NCBI GenBank assembly: GCA_013180625.2
Contig: SNVD02007062.1
Coordinates: 62,001 to 126,000, forward strand
DNA length: 64,000 bases
Source: Boswellia sacra
Lineage: Eukaryota > Streptophyta > Magnoliopsida > Sapindales > Burseraceae
Direction: 5' to 3'
Positions 49,234 to 60,882 of this stretch are shown here, piece by piece. The first letter of the stretch is position 1. Each line of letters begins with the position of its first letter. The notes under the pieces were generated by a model. That model was given only the letters and a program-made list of their open reading frames with translations, had not been told where the DNA came from and did not search any database. The position numbers and the translations under genes are program-made.

Positions 49234-50877
49234 TGTAAAGCCCATTAATTTTTACCTAAGCCTAGCCTATTTTGTTTTGTTAGCAACCCAGCCCAATGTT
49301 TTATTTTAGCCCAGCCCACAAGCCCTTTTTTTCAATTTTTTATGCAATTATATTAGGAATTAAATAAGGAAATAATTAGAAGGAAAATTTAGAAGAGAAG
49401 GCAGAGGGGGAGACGTGAGAGAAGGAAGTGAATGGGTAAGAGGACATTTTTTATTTTCAAGAGGAATTTGGAGAGTTTTGAGGTGAGACTGCGGTTCCTA
49501 ATCCATATCTTAATCCGATCGAGGAAGGGGTTGCCACACAAGTTAATCCATGAGATAGTGAGTGGGAAAAATACATTTTTACCAATAATTGAACTATAAA
49601 TTATAAATTTCTATTTTTTATAATTGTTAGCGACACTTTATTATGTTAGTAAATATATATTCCTTTATTCTTGTATGAAGCATATTTCATAGTTTATCAA
49701 ATTTTGTCTATGTAGTTATTAGAAAGAATTGTTTAATGTTGTAGAGATTTAAAAGTAAAGAATTGAATTTTTATGTTTTACTAAGCTAGTACCCAATTCA
49801 TTCAGATAGTGGAATTATAGAGGTCTTTGGGATCCATTCAGGCACACATAGAGGATTTAGGCCGTGTGATCTAGATGTTTAGCCCTTTGGGGGCAGCTCT
49901 GCGCATGCGTAGGATCAGTATAGTGATATCTTGGCCTGAGCGATCCTAGCCCCGCCAGGTCATGTTCAGTCAGATTAGTTTGGGTACTTGATTGGTGAAA
50001 CTATAATGAGTTAGAAATTTAAAATGTGAAATGAGTTTTATGAGATTTAGAACCTTAATACATCTATCAAATTGAATTTCGAATGCAAGTGGAAATGCCT
50101 TAGAATATTTTTATATTATAATTTTGATTATGTGAAAGGCATATAAATTATTTAAAGATTTATTTCCTCGTTTTTGTATCTTTTCTAAGTAGTTTTCTGA
50201 TTAATGTTAGTAAAGCAGAATTTTAATTAATGAATTGTTATGATATATTATTTTATCTTATGCAAATTTTTATCTATTTTAATGACTCTATCCCACTCAC
50301 TGAGATTATACTCACCCTATTTTTTTTAAAAACCCATTTTTTTCCCCAGGAGATTGCAGTGTTCAGTCCGAGCGCCAGTAGCTGCTTGAGGTTAGCTATT
50401 TGATGATGCTCTGAGAGCCTTCTTTTTTTGATATCTGGTTTCACTTTTGTAGATGATTTTTGTTACATGTGTATTTTTTTGATACTGTATATATATCAAG
50501 GATTTTTTTAGTTTCCTTTAAAAACTTTTGCCTACTCATCATGCATGAGTTTTTGAGGAAACTTATATTAAAATCCTAATTGTAAACTTTTTGGATTGTA
50601 ATTAATTATATTTGAGGCCGGAGGCCATATTTTCTCTTAAAGATTGTTTTGGAGATACAATTGTTTTAATAGAGGACTTAAGGTCCCAAAAAGGAAGTTA
50701 GTAGTTATATAAATATTTTGGAAGTGTTGAATTTTGTGTACTTGGCAGGGGGATTAGTCTAAAATACAGGGGAGACTCTACCAAATTTTCTTAAAGTAGC
50801 ATATTTTAAAAATTTAAATTTTCTTAGCACAGTTTTAGGCACGATTCGCTCGTATTAGCTAGGGGCGGGTCGTGTCA
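49234..50877 (+). repeat. 3' LTR of Tekay-like element (1,644 bp)
   Basis: It follows the polypurine tract at about 49214-49227, ends GTGTCA at 50877, and is followed by the AGACT duplication. Confidence 0.92.
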
Positions 50878-50882
50878 AGACT

Positions 50883-51335
50883 ACTTACAAGACACCTATT
50901 GGCATGTCTCCATATAGGTTAGTCTATGGTAAGCCATGCCACCTTCCGGTAAAGCTCGAAAACAAAGCATGGTGGGCAGTAAAGCTTTGTAACATGGAGA
51001 TGGATGCTGCCGATGAATAAAGGAAGCTTCAATTGTAAGAATTGGAAGAACTTAGAAATGATGCCTATGAGAATTCAAAAATTTACAAGTAGAGAACTAA
51101 GGCATTTCATGAGATGATCATTAGGAAGAATTTTGAAGTAGGACAGGAAGTTCTTTTATTTCATTCTTGCCTCAAGTTATATCTAGGTAAATTACGTTCT
51201 CGATGGGTTGGACCCTTTGTTATTATTGATGTCTTTTCTCATGGTGTAGTGAAAATCAAGAGCTTAAAAATTGGCAAAGTATTCAAGGTGAATGGACACA
51301 TGTTGAAGCCTTACTATGAAAATTCAATGATGTAG
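50883..51335 (+). pseudogene. Athila-type Pol, part 2 (integrase C-terminus)
   Basis: The reading resumes [20 protein letters not shown] and [15 protein letters not shown], then AFHEMIIRKNFEVGQEVLLF, GKLRSRWVGPFVI and VNGHMLKPYYE, the conserved C-terminal integrase pattern of Athila elements. Stops are at about 51016 to 51090. It is followed at about 51380-51440 by the Athila-like non-coding phrase coding roughly TLNQALIGRQ. Confidence 0.85.
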
Positions 51336-52858
51336 GATAATGAGGAGGTACCACTTTACGAGCTAACTTATCTTGATAGGTGATGGCAGGTAACGTCAGG
51401 CTAAGGACATTAAACCAAGCACTTATTGGGAGGCAATCTAATGTTTTTGAAAAATAAAAATACAAAATACAAAAAGAAGAAGAAAAGAAGGTAGTAATGA
51501 TCTTTTTTTTTTTTTGTGTTTCGAGGAGATTCCTCTCGTGGGATCTATCCATCATAATTGATTAAGTTTTATCTCTCTTTGCCATCTATCTCATTTCCTT
51601 TGTTGTTTGTTTTTTTAATTTTGTTTGCTATTGTGTTCTTGTTTCTTTTATGTGTCTTTATTTTATTTTGTTTAATTTGATTATTCCATGCCTTGCGCTC
51701 ATTTGCACAATAGCTTGAGGATGCACCCAAACAAGAACTGAAGCCATTGCCTGAAAGGTTAAAGCGTGCATATCTTTGAGAAAACAGACTCAAACGCATT
51801 ACCGGTAGTATCTTTCCTTTTCTCCTCTTTAATGGATATCGATATCTTTCTATCAAACCTTCATAAACATTTCCCTTTACTTCCTCAAAATGTTATGTTC
51901 AAAATTTATAAAGTATGGTTAACTACACTTTGGATGTTGATGCTCCTAAATATGCTTGTAGATATCCAATGGCTTATCGAAGCCAAGGTAAGATTATCCA
52001 GTGAGCCTGAAATTAATTTCACAATATGCATGCCTGGTCTAGGGAAGAGTTATTATGCCATAAGGCGAAAAGCAAATAGGTTAAAGTATGTTATATATGT
52101 GCTAGATAGAATTGTAACCAGAGTTATCAGTCATTAGGTTTTGTGTCCAAGAATAGAGAAGACAAACTTAAGTTCATTAAAGATGGTATGAGTAATGAGT
52201 CTCTGGATAATATTTTACTAACTCTTGAGTTACATTCTTGTGGACTTGGTCACCATGAATTTCTTAATCCATGGACACAATTTCGTGATGAACTATAGCG
52301 TTATAGTCTAGAGAATCTGACTAAAAAAAATATTGTTTGTCAATTTATAAGAAAATTGGATGGGAAGCAAATCCTCAACTCATAGAAGGCATTTCAGTCG
52401 TTACTAGATGTAAAACCAGAGGAAGGTGTGAGCTACAATCACAACTAATTATATATTCAAATGTGTGTTATTATTATTGAAATTTATTTTTCTTGTTTTG
52501 TTTGATTTGATTATTATTGTTGTCGTTGTTTGTTGGTTTTGTTTCTTTTAATTTCAAGTTTTGTTTTTGACGAATCACACAACTACCCATAATATAAGTA
52601 CACGTGAGAGACAAGTGTGGAGGTTTTGTTAACCCCCGCCGAAAGCATATATCAATTTTTCAAATCTTGAGGCGATAATTAAGCATCGAGTAACTCCCAA
52701 TGAAATTATGTCCCCATGCATCAAATGTGAGAGCATGATGTGTGTATCTATCCATTCTCCATATTTTCAAATGTCATTATTATAACATCTTTTGACCTTG
52801 AAAAACACAACATCTAACGTGCATTATTGTCTTACACATGGTTAGGGCACATGTAGAA
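51336..52858. other. Post-pol region of Athila element with an unidentified decayed ORF
   Basis: This corresponds to the place where Athila elements carry an env-like ORF. A long open frame lies at 51766-52137, and another frame from 52142 to about 52440 reads FVSKNREDKLKFIKDGMSNE, LELHSCGLGHHEFLNPW and NLTKKNIVCQFIRKLDGKQ with two TAG stops (about 52295 and 52382). I do not recognise the family; it looks protein-coding in origin because the frame is long and shows only substitutions. Beyond 52450 I see no gene until 52859. Confidence 0.45.
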
Positions 52859-53509
52859 ATGAAAAAAACACCAATTCGATGATTCCAAAATATATGTGTA
52901 TTTTATGGATCTCAATTTGGTAAAGATGGAGAGTTTGTAGCAGCAGCTCTTGATCTTAGTAGGTTATTAGCTAAGAGGCATATTCATTTGGTTTATGGAG
53001 AGGGTAGCCTTGGGTTAATGGGGTGTGTGTCAGCAGCTGCAAAATTAGGAGGGAGCTAGGTTCTTAGCATTATCCCTATACCCTTAGCTGTAAAACATAT
53101 CATAGGCAACACAATGAGGGAAGAGTTATAGGTCTCAAGCATGCATGAGCGTGTTGCACATATGCTTTTTAAATCTGATGCATTTATAGCTTTGCCAGGT
53201 GGTTATGGTACATTAGGGGAAATATTTCAAATCACCTCCTGGGCACAACGAAACATCCATCGAAAACCTATTGGTTTGTTAAATGTCAATAATTTTTTTG
53301 ATGGTTTGTTTTCTTTTCTTGATCAAGCTGTAGAGCAAAACTTCATCTCATAGTCGACGAGGCAAATCCTTGTTACAGCTTTAACTATAGAGGAGTTAAT
53401 TGTCAAACTACAAGAATTCGTATATTCACTTGATCCAGCAACAACTCGGATAGATTGGTTTGCAGAAGGCAATAGAAGACGTAGACCGTATTTTACACTC
53501 CACTTGTAA
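52859..53509 (+). pseudogene. LOG-like cytokinin-activating enzyme, intronless full-length pseudogene
   Basis: One continuous frame of 217 codons with no frameshift and no introns reads [70 protein letters not shown] and [20 protein letters not shown], ending RIDWFAEGNRR...TLHL. This is the LONELY GUY family: cytokinin riboside 5'-monophosphate phosphoribohydrolase, a cytosolic enzyme releasing free cytokinin bases. The PGGxGTxxE motif is kept; the Lys of the MHxRK segment is Val. Stops TGA 52880, TAG near 53060 and 53129, and TAG 53351 disable it. LOG genes normally have several introns, so this is an mRNA-derived copy. It sits between Athila pol and the Athila 3' region; no poly(A) tail or duplication was identified. 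Confidence 0.88.
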
Positions 53510-55307
53510 TCCTTATATACTGGTTTGGTTCACTTTTGTTTGCTTTCTTTTTATTGTGTTTATTTGAGATTTTTTAGGTTATTTCTTTTGACTTTCACCC
53601 TAAGTAATATTTTCTATTCTTGCCTTTTAGAGTGGTGCCTTAAAATGTTTAAGTTCTCTTGAAACGCATTCTGGAACTCTCCCGATCTAGAATGGTTGAA
53701 TAAGGAGGCTAATTTTTGAACTTTTGAGACCCATTCTTAACTAACTTGTTTTTGTTTATTGACTATTAGATTTTGTTATTTTATGAGTAAGTTTAGTTTT
53801 ATATAATTTAAAGTTGTTATGTGTTTTTGTCTTTATCAAATATGATTGAAAAAAAAAATTTGTAGAAAAATTGAGAATGGAAGAATATGGGGTATCTTCA
53901 ACCCTTGAAAAGCATTCTAGCTAAATAAATTTGTCGTTTGTTTAATTACTATAGTTTGAATATTAAGTGTCTTGTGTCCTATTTTGTTTATTCATAATAA
54001 AGGTATATAGGCTGGAAACATTAAGTCTGCAAGCCACTGATCCTAAGGATTGTTGAAATACACAATCTTTACTTAGGTCTAACAACGCCACGTACCTCTT
54101 TTCTTGCATTGTGTGGGCTAATGATAAGGCAATATTAAATTTAGAATAGCTCTTGGAAAATGATAAATGATGCATATATCTATGTACTTGAATTGTTTAT
54201 TAGTCTTTGATTTGCTTTTCATTCCTTGCACAATATTGAGCACTTAGCCATAATCACTGAGTTATTTGTTTACTTAGAGAAGGTTTATGCAATTTAAATG
54301 TTTCTTAAGATTTTAATGAATTCTAGAACTTGTTTGATGGTCACTCGAGGCGAAATCCTAGACTGTACAATATTAAGGAAATGATTTAGGCTATCTTTGG
54401 ATTTTTTGAGGCTTTTTAGCCAACCCAAAATGAAATTGATTCCTAATTTCCCCTTTGAGCTTCTTTAAGCATTTTTCTTTGTTAACTCACTAAAAGATTT
54501 CCTAACCTCAAACGAATTTTTTCAAATAGTTTATCCCTTACCTATAAGCATGTAAATCATTCATAATTACATTTTGAGCTATGCTATGGTTTTGGGAAGT
54601 TGAGGGAGGTTGGGTGGTGTCATAAGCAATGAAAGTGAGTTCTATTGTGTTTCTAAAAAAAAAAGGAAAAACAATCTATAATTATCTTCCACATACTTAA
54701 ACATTAAGGACAATGTGTTGTTTAAGTGTGGGGGAGTAGTTAAAAAAATGAAAAAAAGCAAAAAAAAAAAAAGAGAAGAATTAAGAAAAAGAGAAGAAAA
54801 TTGAAAGCTATGCCCTTAAGTATCCTTAAGAGGAAAGAGACAAATAAGTTTGGGGATGTAGTTTCCTATGTCATGTGTAAATAAAGAGAAAAAGTGCTTG
54901 TAAATAAGTTAAGGAGCACCTGGTGAATTGAAATGAATTTATGTTATGGGGTTAACCTCTACATAGTCTTGAATGATTTATGTGTTTGTGGGTGATTTAA
55001 GCCAAATTATTATCCTTTATCATACCTTCGCCCAAGCCAAACATTACAAACTTAATAAAGTCCTACTTGATCCTTAGTGTTGTGCTTGTCTACACTAGCG
55101 GAGAGTGACTTGAAAAGTAGGCCTATAGAGTTCATTTATGCGCACATCTTTACTATTAAATATGATTCATTGTTATGCATAAACTCATCTGGATTACAAG
55201 TGATTAGGTCAGAATGGCTCTATACACACACACTTGAGGAATTGAAGTGGAGCGAAACTAATTTGTGTGATGAAATTAATAATCAAATGCATAATCTTGA
55301 AGTTTTC
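53510..55307. other. Athila-type 3' non-coding region, no gene seen
   Basis: AT-rich sequence with an AAGTGTGGGGGAG motif near 54728, a phrase often seen downstream of pol in plant Gypsy elements, followed by A-rich runs (54750-54800). No ORF with recognisable content. It ends at the LTR start 55308. Confidence 0.45.
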
Positions 55308-56213
55308 TGTAGAGTCTCAAAAGAAAATTAATATCTATGCATTTATATATATATTACAAATTTAGAAACATATCTAAAGGATTAGTGGGTTGGAAGTTGG
55401 CCGACCTAGGCCCATGAGCCAAGGCCTTATATTTATATGAGAAAGGATTTTCTAGAATTCAAAAAAAAAAAGAAAAAGGAAAAAGAGAGAAGAGATTCAC
55501 GGTTCCAGGAAGGGAAGAAGAGAAGAAGGAGAAGAAGAAAAGAGAGGAAAAATTTCAAAGAAGTGTATAAGCTTGGAAAAAAAGTAGGGATTTTCTATCA
55601 CTATGCTTACCTCATGGCATGTATTGTGTTGTTGATTTGATATTGGTTTGTTATGCATGTGATCTATTCTAACTTGATTGTTTTGTTGCTTGGATGATGA
55701 TCTATTAGTGAAACTACTTATTGTAAGTTGATTGTTTGTGGTTTGAATGAGTAATTATGTGTGAAAACTAAGGGTTGATGAAGTGAAGTAGAGATGGTTT
55801 TGAGAGGAGTTGTAGTTCGTGTGACTATCTTGTGTTGTTTGAGCTGATGCATTTTTCTGGATTGAGAATTGTATGATTTTTCATTTGTGTAGGAAAATAG
55901 ACATATGAAGCTTTAATTAGCCGCTGATTTCGTTGAATTTGGAGTTAAAATGCATTTTTGGTGAATTTTTGAAGTTAGAGGTCGAAATCTGGAAATGAAA
56001 TGGTGTAACCGACTTAATGGAATAGATTTACATGTCTACATATAGCTTTTAACTTTTCACTCAACACCACTCGACACTTGCCTGTCGAGTGTCAAGTGGC
56101 ACTTGTCGAGTGTCAGTTGTGACAGGTTCGAGCGTCAAGTGTGTAATGTCGAGTGTCGAGAGTCACATGTTGAGTGTCAGGTCGAGTGTCAAGTGTTTGT
56201 CATCTAGTGTCGA

Positions 56214-56505
56214 GAGGCGCTATGTCGAGTGTCTAGCATCGAGTGTCGAGGGTCAAGTGTTGTGGTTTACGTGCGCGACTCAACGCGCATGTTCGAGTGT
56301 CGAGTGTCAAGAGGCGCTGTGTCAAGTGTCTAGCGTTGAGTGTCGAGGGTCGGGTGTTGCACGTTGCGTGCGCAACTCGACGCGCATGTTCGAGTTTCAA
56401 GTGTTGAGAGGCGCTGTGTCGAGTGTCTAGCGCCGAGTGTCGAGGGTCCAATATTGCGCGTTGCGTATGCCACTGAACGTGCATGTTTGAGTGTTGAGTG
56501 TTGAG
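56214..56505. repeat. Three ~97-bp TCGAG-rich tandem repeats in LTR
   Basis: Units begin GAGGCGCT at 56214, 56311 and 56408. Each contains GTGTCTAGC, GAGTGTCGAGGGTC, a GC-rich CGTGCGC-like stretch and CGCATGTTCGAG. The flanks 56065-56213 and 56506-56550 hold further TGTCGAGTG heptamers. Confidence 0.88.
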
Positions 56506-56659
56506 TTTCGAATGTCGAGCTGCACAGTGTCGAGTGTTGAGCAAAATTCCAGAATCGACCCAAAACGACTGCCCACTTCCGGAAAGTCTTGAATTTTTCA
56601 TAAGAAGTGTATTTTCTTGAAATTCTTCATAGAAATTATATTGAAAGGTTGTAAATGTA

Positions 56660-56925
56660 TCCATTGGACCTTGGATAGGCCGTTTTGTATACGGATCCAG
56701 GGAGAATGCGAAGATAAAATTGTTAGTGTTGGACCTTGGATGGGCCGTTTTGTATATGGATCCAAGGGGAACACGAATACTATAAATATGATGTGTTGGA
56801 CGTTGGATGGGCCGTTTTGTATATGGATCCAAGGGGAACACGAGTACTATAAACATGATGCGTGGGACCTTAGATGGGCCGTTTTGTATACAGATCCAAG
56901 GGGAACACGACTATAAACTTGATGT
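56660..56925. repeat. Four ~67-bp tandem repeats in LTR
   Basis: Each unit contains TTGGA(C)CTTGGAT(G/A)GGCCG, TTTTGTATA and GGATCCAAGGGGAACACGA; copies start near 56665, 56731, 56798 and 56867. Copies 2-4 are very alike, copy 1 more diverged. Confidence 0.88.
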
Positions 56926-57366
56926 GCAAATGAACATAGTTGTTGATTTATTATTATTGGGTGTGAAATTTTGTAATTGAGTAATTGCATAATGTTAGAA
57001 TTTTTCCTACTGGGCTTTATGCTCACCCCCTCCCTCCACAGGTATCCAAAAAGATATTCATCCTAGTGATGTTCTAGAGCTTTCCTAGGGAGTCTGGAGT
57101 CTGCATGCTGACAATAATTTTTTTTAGATTGTCTTAATTCTCCTAGCTTGTGATGGGAGATTTTGTTAGGTGACTATCAACTGATGTATTGATTTTAGTC
57201 ACCAGTTTATGTAAAATTAATTTTGAACAAATAGCCATAAGTTGTAATGAATTCATGTGTTATATATGTATATGAAAAAAAAATGAGATATGGATGACGT
57301 ACTTTTTATTAATTTCTTATTCAGTCACCCCTAAAATCTCTAAATAAGAGATGTTAGGGCGTGACA

Positions 57367-57382
57367 AAGTGGTATCAGAGCC
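57367..57382 (+). other. Primer binding site (tRNA-iMet) of second chromovirus
   Basis: AAGTGGTATCAGAGCC directly follows the LTR end GTGACA at 57366. Confidence 0.88.
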
Positions 57383-57543
57383 TAAGCTTTACTGTGGACC
57401 TGTGAAAAGGATGTAGATGGTCTGGGAAGGATAGAGTCATGTTTGTGAGCTAGCATGTGCCTTGAATAACTGTTTGTTGTGTTTCCATTTCACATGTTAT
57501 AGAATTCCGCCACTTATGTTTTTACCATTGATAAAATTAGATA

Positions 57544-58520
57544 ATGAGTTCTCCTACACGAAGTGCTTCGAGTCCCAACCCACCTGAGGGTGGTGAGAGG
57601 TTGGAGTTTTACAAGGCCATGAGAGATGTGGCCAATACATTGGCAGAAATAGTGGCAAATACAGTTAGGGAGACTCTTCGTGCTAATCCACCACCACCAC
57701 CTCAACCGGTATTAGAGACGGGTGTTGACAATAGAATGAAGAGTGCACTTGGAGAAGTCCAACGCCACAATCCACCTATTTTCAACGGGGAGCCCGATCC
57801 GAATGTTACAAAAGATTGGCTTATGCGAGTTGAGCGCCTCTTTAATCTTTTGCAAGTTGAAGAAGATTTACAGGTTAGGGTGGCAATTCACTTGTTATCA
57901 GGAGAGGCATTACAGTGGTGGACATCTATTGAGCGTATTAGAGGAGGAAACATCCTTACATGGAGGGACTTCTCTACTGCTTTCTGGATAAATATTTTTC
58001 TACGGTTTTTTGGGACCAAAAGGAAAATGAGTTTATATACTTGACATAGGGTAATATGACAGTGCAACAGTATGAGGCACGATTTATTGCCTTATCCCGT
58101 TTTGTACCTGGTTTGGTGGCGGATGAGGCTAGCAAGGCTCAGAGATTTCAAAAGGGACTGAGAGATGACATCAGACTCTCAGTTGCAGTGTGTAGATTGA
58201 CGACGTACTCTAATGTGGTGGAGACCGCCTTAGTTGCAGAATAAGAGATATCCTAGAGTCACAGGGTGGGGGGTATTGGCATATCTTCTAGAGGAGTGCG
58301 ACAGTATGATCGTTCAACTAAGAGACAGAGAACTCAGTCCAATAGGACTTCCTTTAATTCTCAGTCTCAGCAACTGCAATCTCAAGGCTCCATGTCAAGT
58401 GGGTCTTCACAGAGTCAGAGAGTTTGTTATGGGTGTGGGAAGCTAGGCCATTTGCAACGTCAGTGTCCCAGATGTTTTAGATGCGGATAATACGGTCATA
58501 TGTAACGGGATTGTCTAGTA
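57544..58520 (+). pseudogene. Gag of second chromovirus
   Basis: The start MSSPTRSASSPNPPEGGERL leads to a retrotransposon gag domain (FNGEPDPNVTKDWLMRVERL, EALQWWTSIE) broken by a frameshift near 58000, then YEARFIALSRFVPGLVADEA. Two zinc knuckles follow: CYGCGKLGHLQRQC (about 58424) and a second, CFRCG*YGHM*RDC, hit by two stops. It binds and packages element RNA; it is inactive here. Confidence 0.87.
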
Positions 58521-58711
58521 GGGATGAGAGGTCCTCAGAGTGCCACTAGTCAGACCCAACTGACTCCTCAACCAGGGTCAAGGTCACAGTTTAGCCACTG
58601 TCTCAAGGATGTAATACTCAATCACATCAGACTTCTCAAAGGTCTCAGGCAGCTTTTTCTCAATCCGTTAGGCCTCCAAGATTAGCTCAGAGCACTAGAC
58701 AGCAGGGACAG

Positions 58712-60882
58712 ATGACTCAGGGACGAGTTTTTGCTCTGACTCAGCCGGCAGAGCCTGCAGACCACGAGGTTGTGGGAGGTACATTATTGGTTTTTAACGC
58801 ATGGGTTCGTGTTTTATTTAATTCTAGAGCTACTCATTCTTTTATATCTACCCATTTTGCATCTGCATTAGGATTAGAGTCTGATTTGTTGGACTATGTA
58901 TTACATGTGGAGTCACCTATGGGTAGTACTCTAAAGTTGGGAGAATATGTCGTTCTTGTATGCTAGAGATGAATGGCCATATGTTGTCATTTGATTTGAT
59001 ACTTATGGATTTCATCGAGTATGATGTGATATTAGGAATGGATTGGCTATCAGCTCATCAAGTCATATTAGATTGTCACAAGAAGAAAGTGATGATTCAC
59101 ACGCCGGAGGAGATCGTTTTCAGTTTTTATGGGGACAAATATGCATTATCGCATTACCCTTTGCTTGGGTCGCAAAATAAGAGAGGGGTCAGGAACATGA
59201 TAGTAGGTATAGTAGTAGAAGAGACTAGTAAAAGGGTTTCTGAACTTCCATGGGTAGTGAGTTATTTTCCTGATGTTTTTCCTAAAGAATTGCCCGGGTT
59301 ATCCCCAACTAGAGAAGTGGAGTTTGCTATCGAAGTGTATCCAGGTGTGGCACCCATATCAGCTGCTCCTTACTGAATGGCTCCCGCAGAGTTGAGGGAG
59401 CTAAAGCTGCAAATTGAAGAATTGTTAGGGAAATGATTCATCTGACCCAGTACTTCTCCTTGGGGGGCTCCAGCATTGTTTGTGAAGAAGAAAGATGGTT
59501 CATTGTGTTTATGTATAGATTACATGCAGTTAAATCGGGTTACAATGAAAAACAAATATCCTTTACCTAGGATCGATGATTTGTTTGATCAGCTGAGAGG
59601 ATCTTGTTGTTTTTCCAAGGTAGATCTTCGTTCGGGTTATCATCAGTTGAGAATAAAGGAATGAGACATACCCAAGACCGCTTTTTGTACGGTGTGGGCA
59701 TTATCAGTTTTTGGTCATGCCATTTAGACTGACTAATACCCCTACTGCCTTTATGGATTTGATGAACCGTGTTTTCAGACCTCACTTAGACCAATTTGTG
59801 ATTGTGTTTGTGGATGATATCCTTATTTATTCTTCGTATGTAGTTGAGCATGAGCAACATCTACGGATAGCACTTCAAATATTGAGAGAGCATCGCCTAT
59901 ATGCCAAGTTGAGTAAATGTGAATTTTGTCTATCAGAAGTAAAATTTTTAGGCCATGTGGTGTCAAGATAAGGAATCTCAGTGGATCCATCGAAAGTAGA
60001 AGCAGTTATGAAATGGGAATGACCAAAGAATGTGTTTGAAGTACGCAGCTTGTTGGGTTTAGCAGGATACTATCGGCGTTTTGTTGAGAACTTTTCTCGA
60101 TTGGCTGCACCAATGACTAGGTTAACAAGGAAAGGAGTCAGATTCGAATGGAATGATGCATGTGAGCAAGCATTCCAAGAATTGAAGAAAAGATTAATTC
60201 AACGCCTATTCTTGTGATACCACAACGTGGAGTTGATTATGTAGTTTTCGCTGATGCTTCCTTGGATGGATTAGGGTGTGTGTTAATGCAACAGGGTCGA
60301 GTTGTAGCCTATGCTTCTCATCAGTTGAAACCTCACGAGCAGAATTATCCCACTCATGACCTAGAACTAGCTGCGGTGGTATATGCTTTGAAAATTTGGC
60401 GACATTATCCGTATGGTGAGAGGTTTGAAGTCTTTTGTGATCATAAAAGTTTGAAATACATTTTCACTAAAAAAGACTTGAATTTGAGACAATGAAGATG
60501 GATGGAGTATTGGAAAGACTATGATTTCTCTATCCAGTATCATCCAGGTAAGGCAAATGTGGTGGCTGACCCATTAAGTAGAAAGTCGAGGGCTATGGTT
60601 AATACGATGATAGGAGAGTGGAGAATGTCGCGATCTGTTTATGATTATGATATTTTGGTTGAGGATCGCGGAGATCAAATTCGCCTTTTTACACTTGTTG
60701 CCCAACCGTCTCTTATGCATAGAGTGATTGAATTGCAACATCAAGATTTAGAGACTAGAGCCTTGTATGAGCAAGTGTTACGCAGTGATGGAAGTGTGGA
60801 TTTGACCATTGGTTCGGATGGGAGTTTACGATTCAAGGGTAGGATCTTTGTTTCATCAAGTAAAGAGTGTAAAGATGATATC
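58712..60882 (+). pseudogene. Pol of second chromovirus, part 1 (protease to integrase zinc region)
   Basis: The protease segment reads VLFNSRATHSFISTHFASAL where active relatives have Asp-Ser-Gly; Asp is replaced by Asn and Gly by Arg, so catalysis is lost. RT (59380-60000) has [37 protein letters not shown] and several stops and frameshifts (59374, 59662, 59694, 59969). RNase H (60214-60495) has [20 protein letters not shown] and [35 protein letters not shown] segment leads to the integrase N-terminus, cut at 60882 by an Athila-type LTR. The rest is at 62640. Confidence 0.87.

Larger units (their letters stand above)
42771..50877 (+). mobile_element. Complete Tekay-like chromovirus nested in Athila integrase
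   Basis: The element is 8,107 bp with LTRs at 42771-44374 and 49234-50877, a 5-bp duplication AGACT, primer site TTTGGTATCAGAGC (44377-44389) and polypurine-like TTTTTTTAGGGGG (about 49214-49227). Gag, protease, RT, RNase H, integrase and a chromodomain-like tail follow in order. Joining the flanks restores a continuous Athila integrase region, confirming the insertion. Frameshifts make it inactive. Lineage assignment rests on Pol order, LTR length and Gag type and is moderately sure. Confidence 0.92.
36458..55307 (+). mobile_element. Degenerate Athila-type Ty3/Gypsy element, interrupted
   Basis: A 5' LTR (36458-37850), a mutated tRNA-Asp-type primer site, and Athila-like Gag and Pol run on the plus strand to 42770. 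The element is then split by a Tekay-like chromovirus and resumes at 50883 with the integrase C-terminus. The right boundary is not defined: Athila-like non-coding sequence with AAGTGTGGGGGAG (about 54728) extends up to the next chromovirus LTR at 55308, and no matching 3' LTR is seen before it. Many stops and frameshifts show it is old. The LTR is related to those at 60883 and 63665. Confidence 0.8.
55308..57366 (+). repeat. 5' LTR of second chromovirus (2,059 bp), with internal repeat arrays
   Basis: Starts TGTAGAGTCTC and ends GTTAGGGCGTGACA; the primer site follows. The first ~510 bp match the partial LTR at 63157-63664 at about 96%. TATATTTATATGA at 55428-55440 may be the TATA box. Two arrays lie inside: a TCGAG-rich ~97-bp repeat (56065-56550) and a ~67-bp repeat (56660-56925). 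Confidence 0.88.

Noticed and set aside
56089..56916. ORFs on both strands through the LTR repeat arrays, including a 207-aa minus-strand frame
   Set aside because: Open frames created by tandem repeats inside an LTR, with no domain content.
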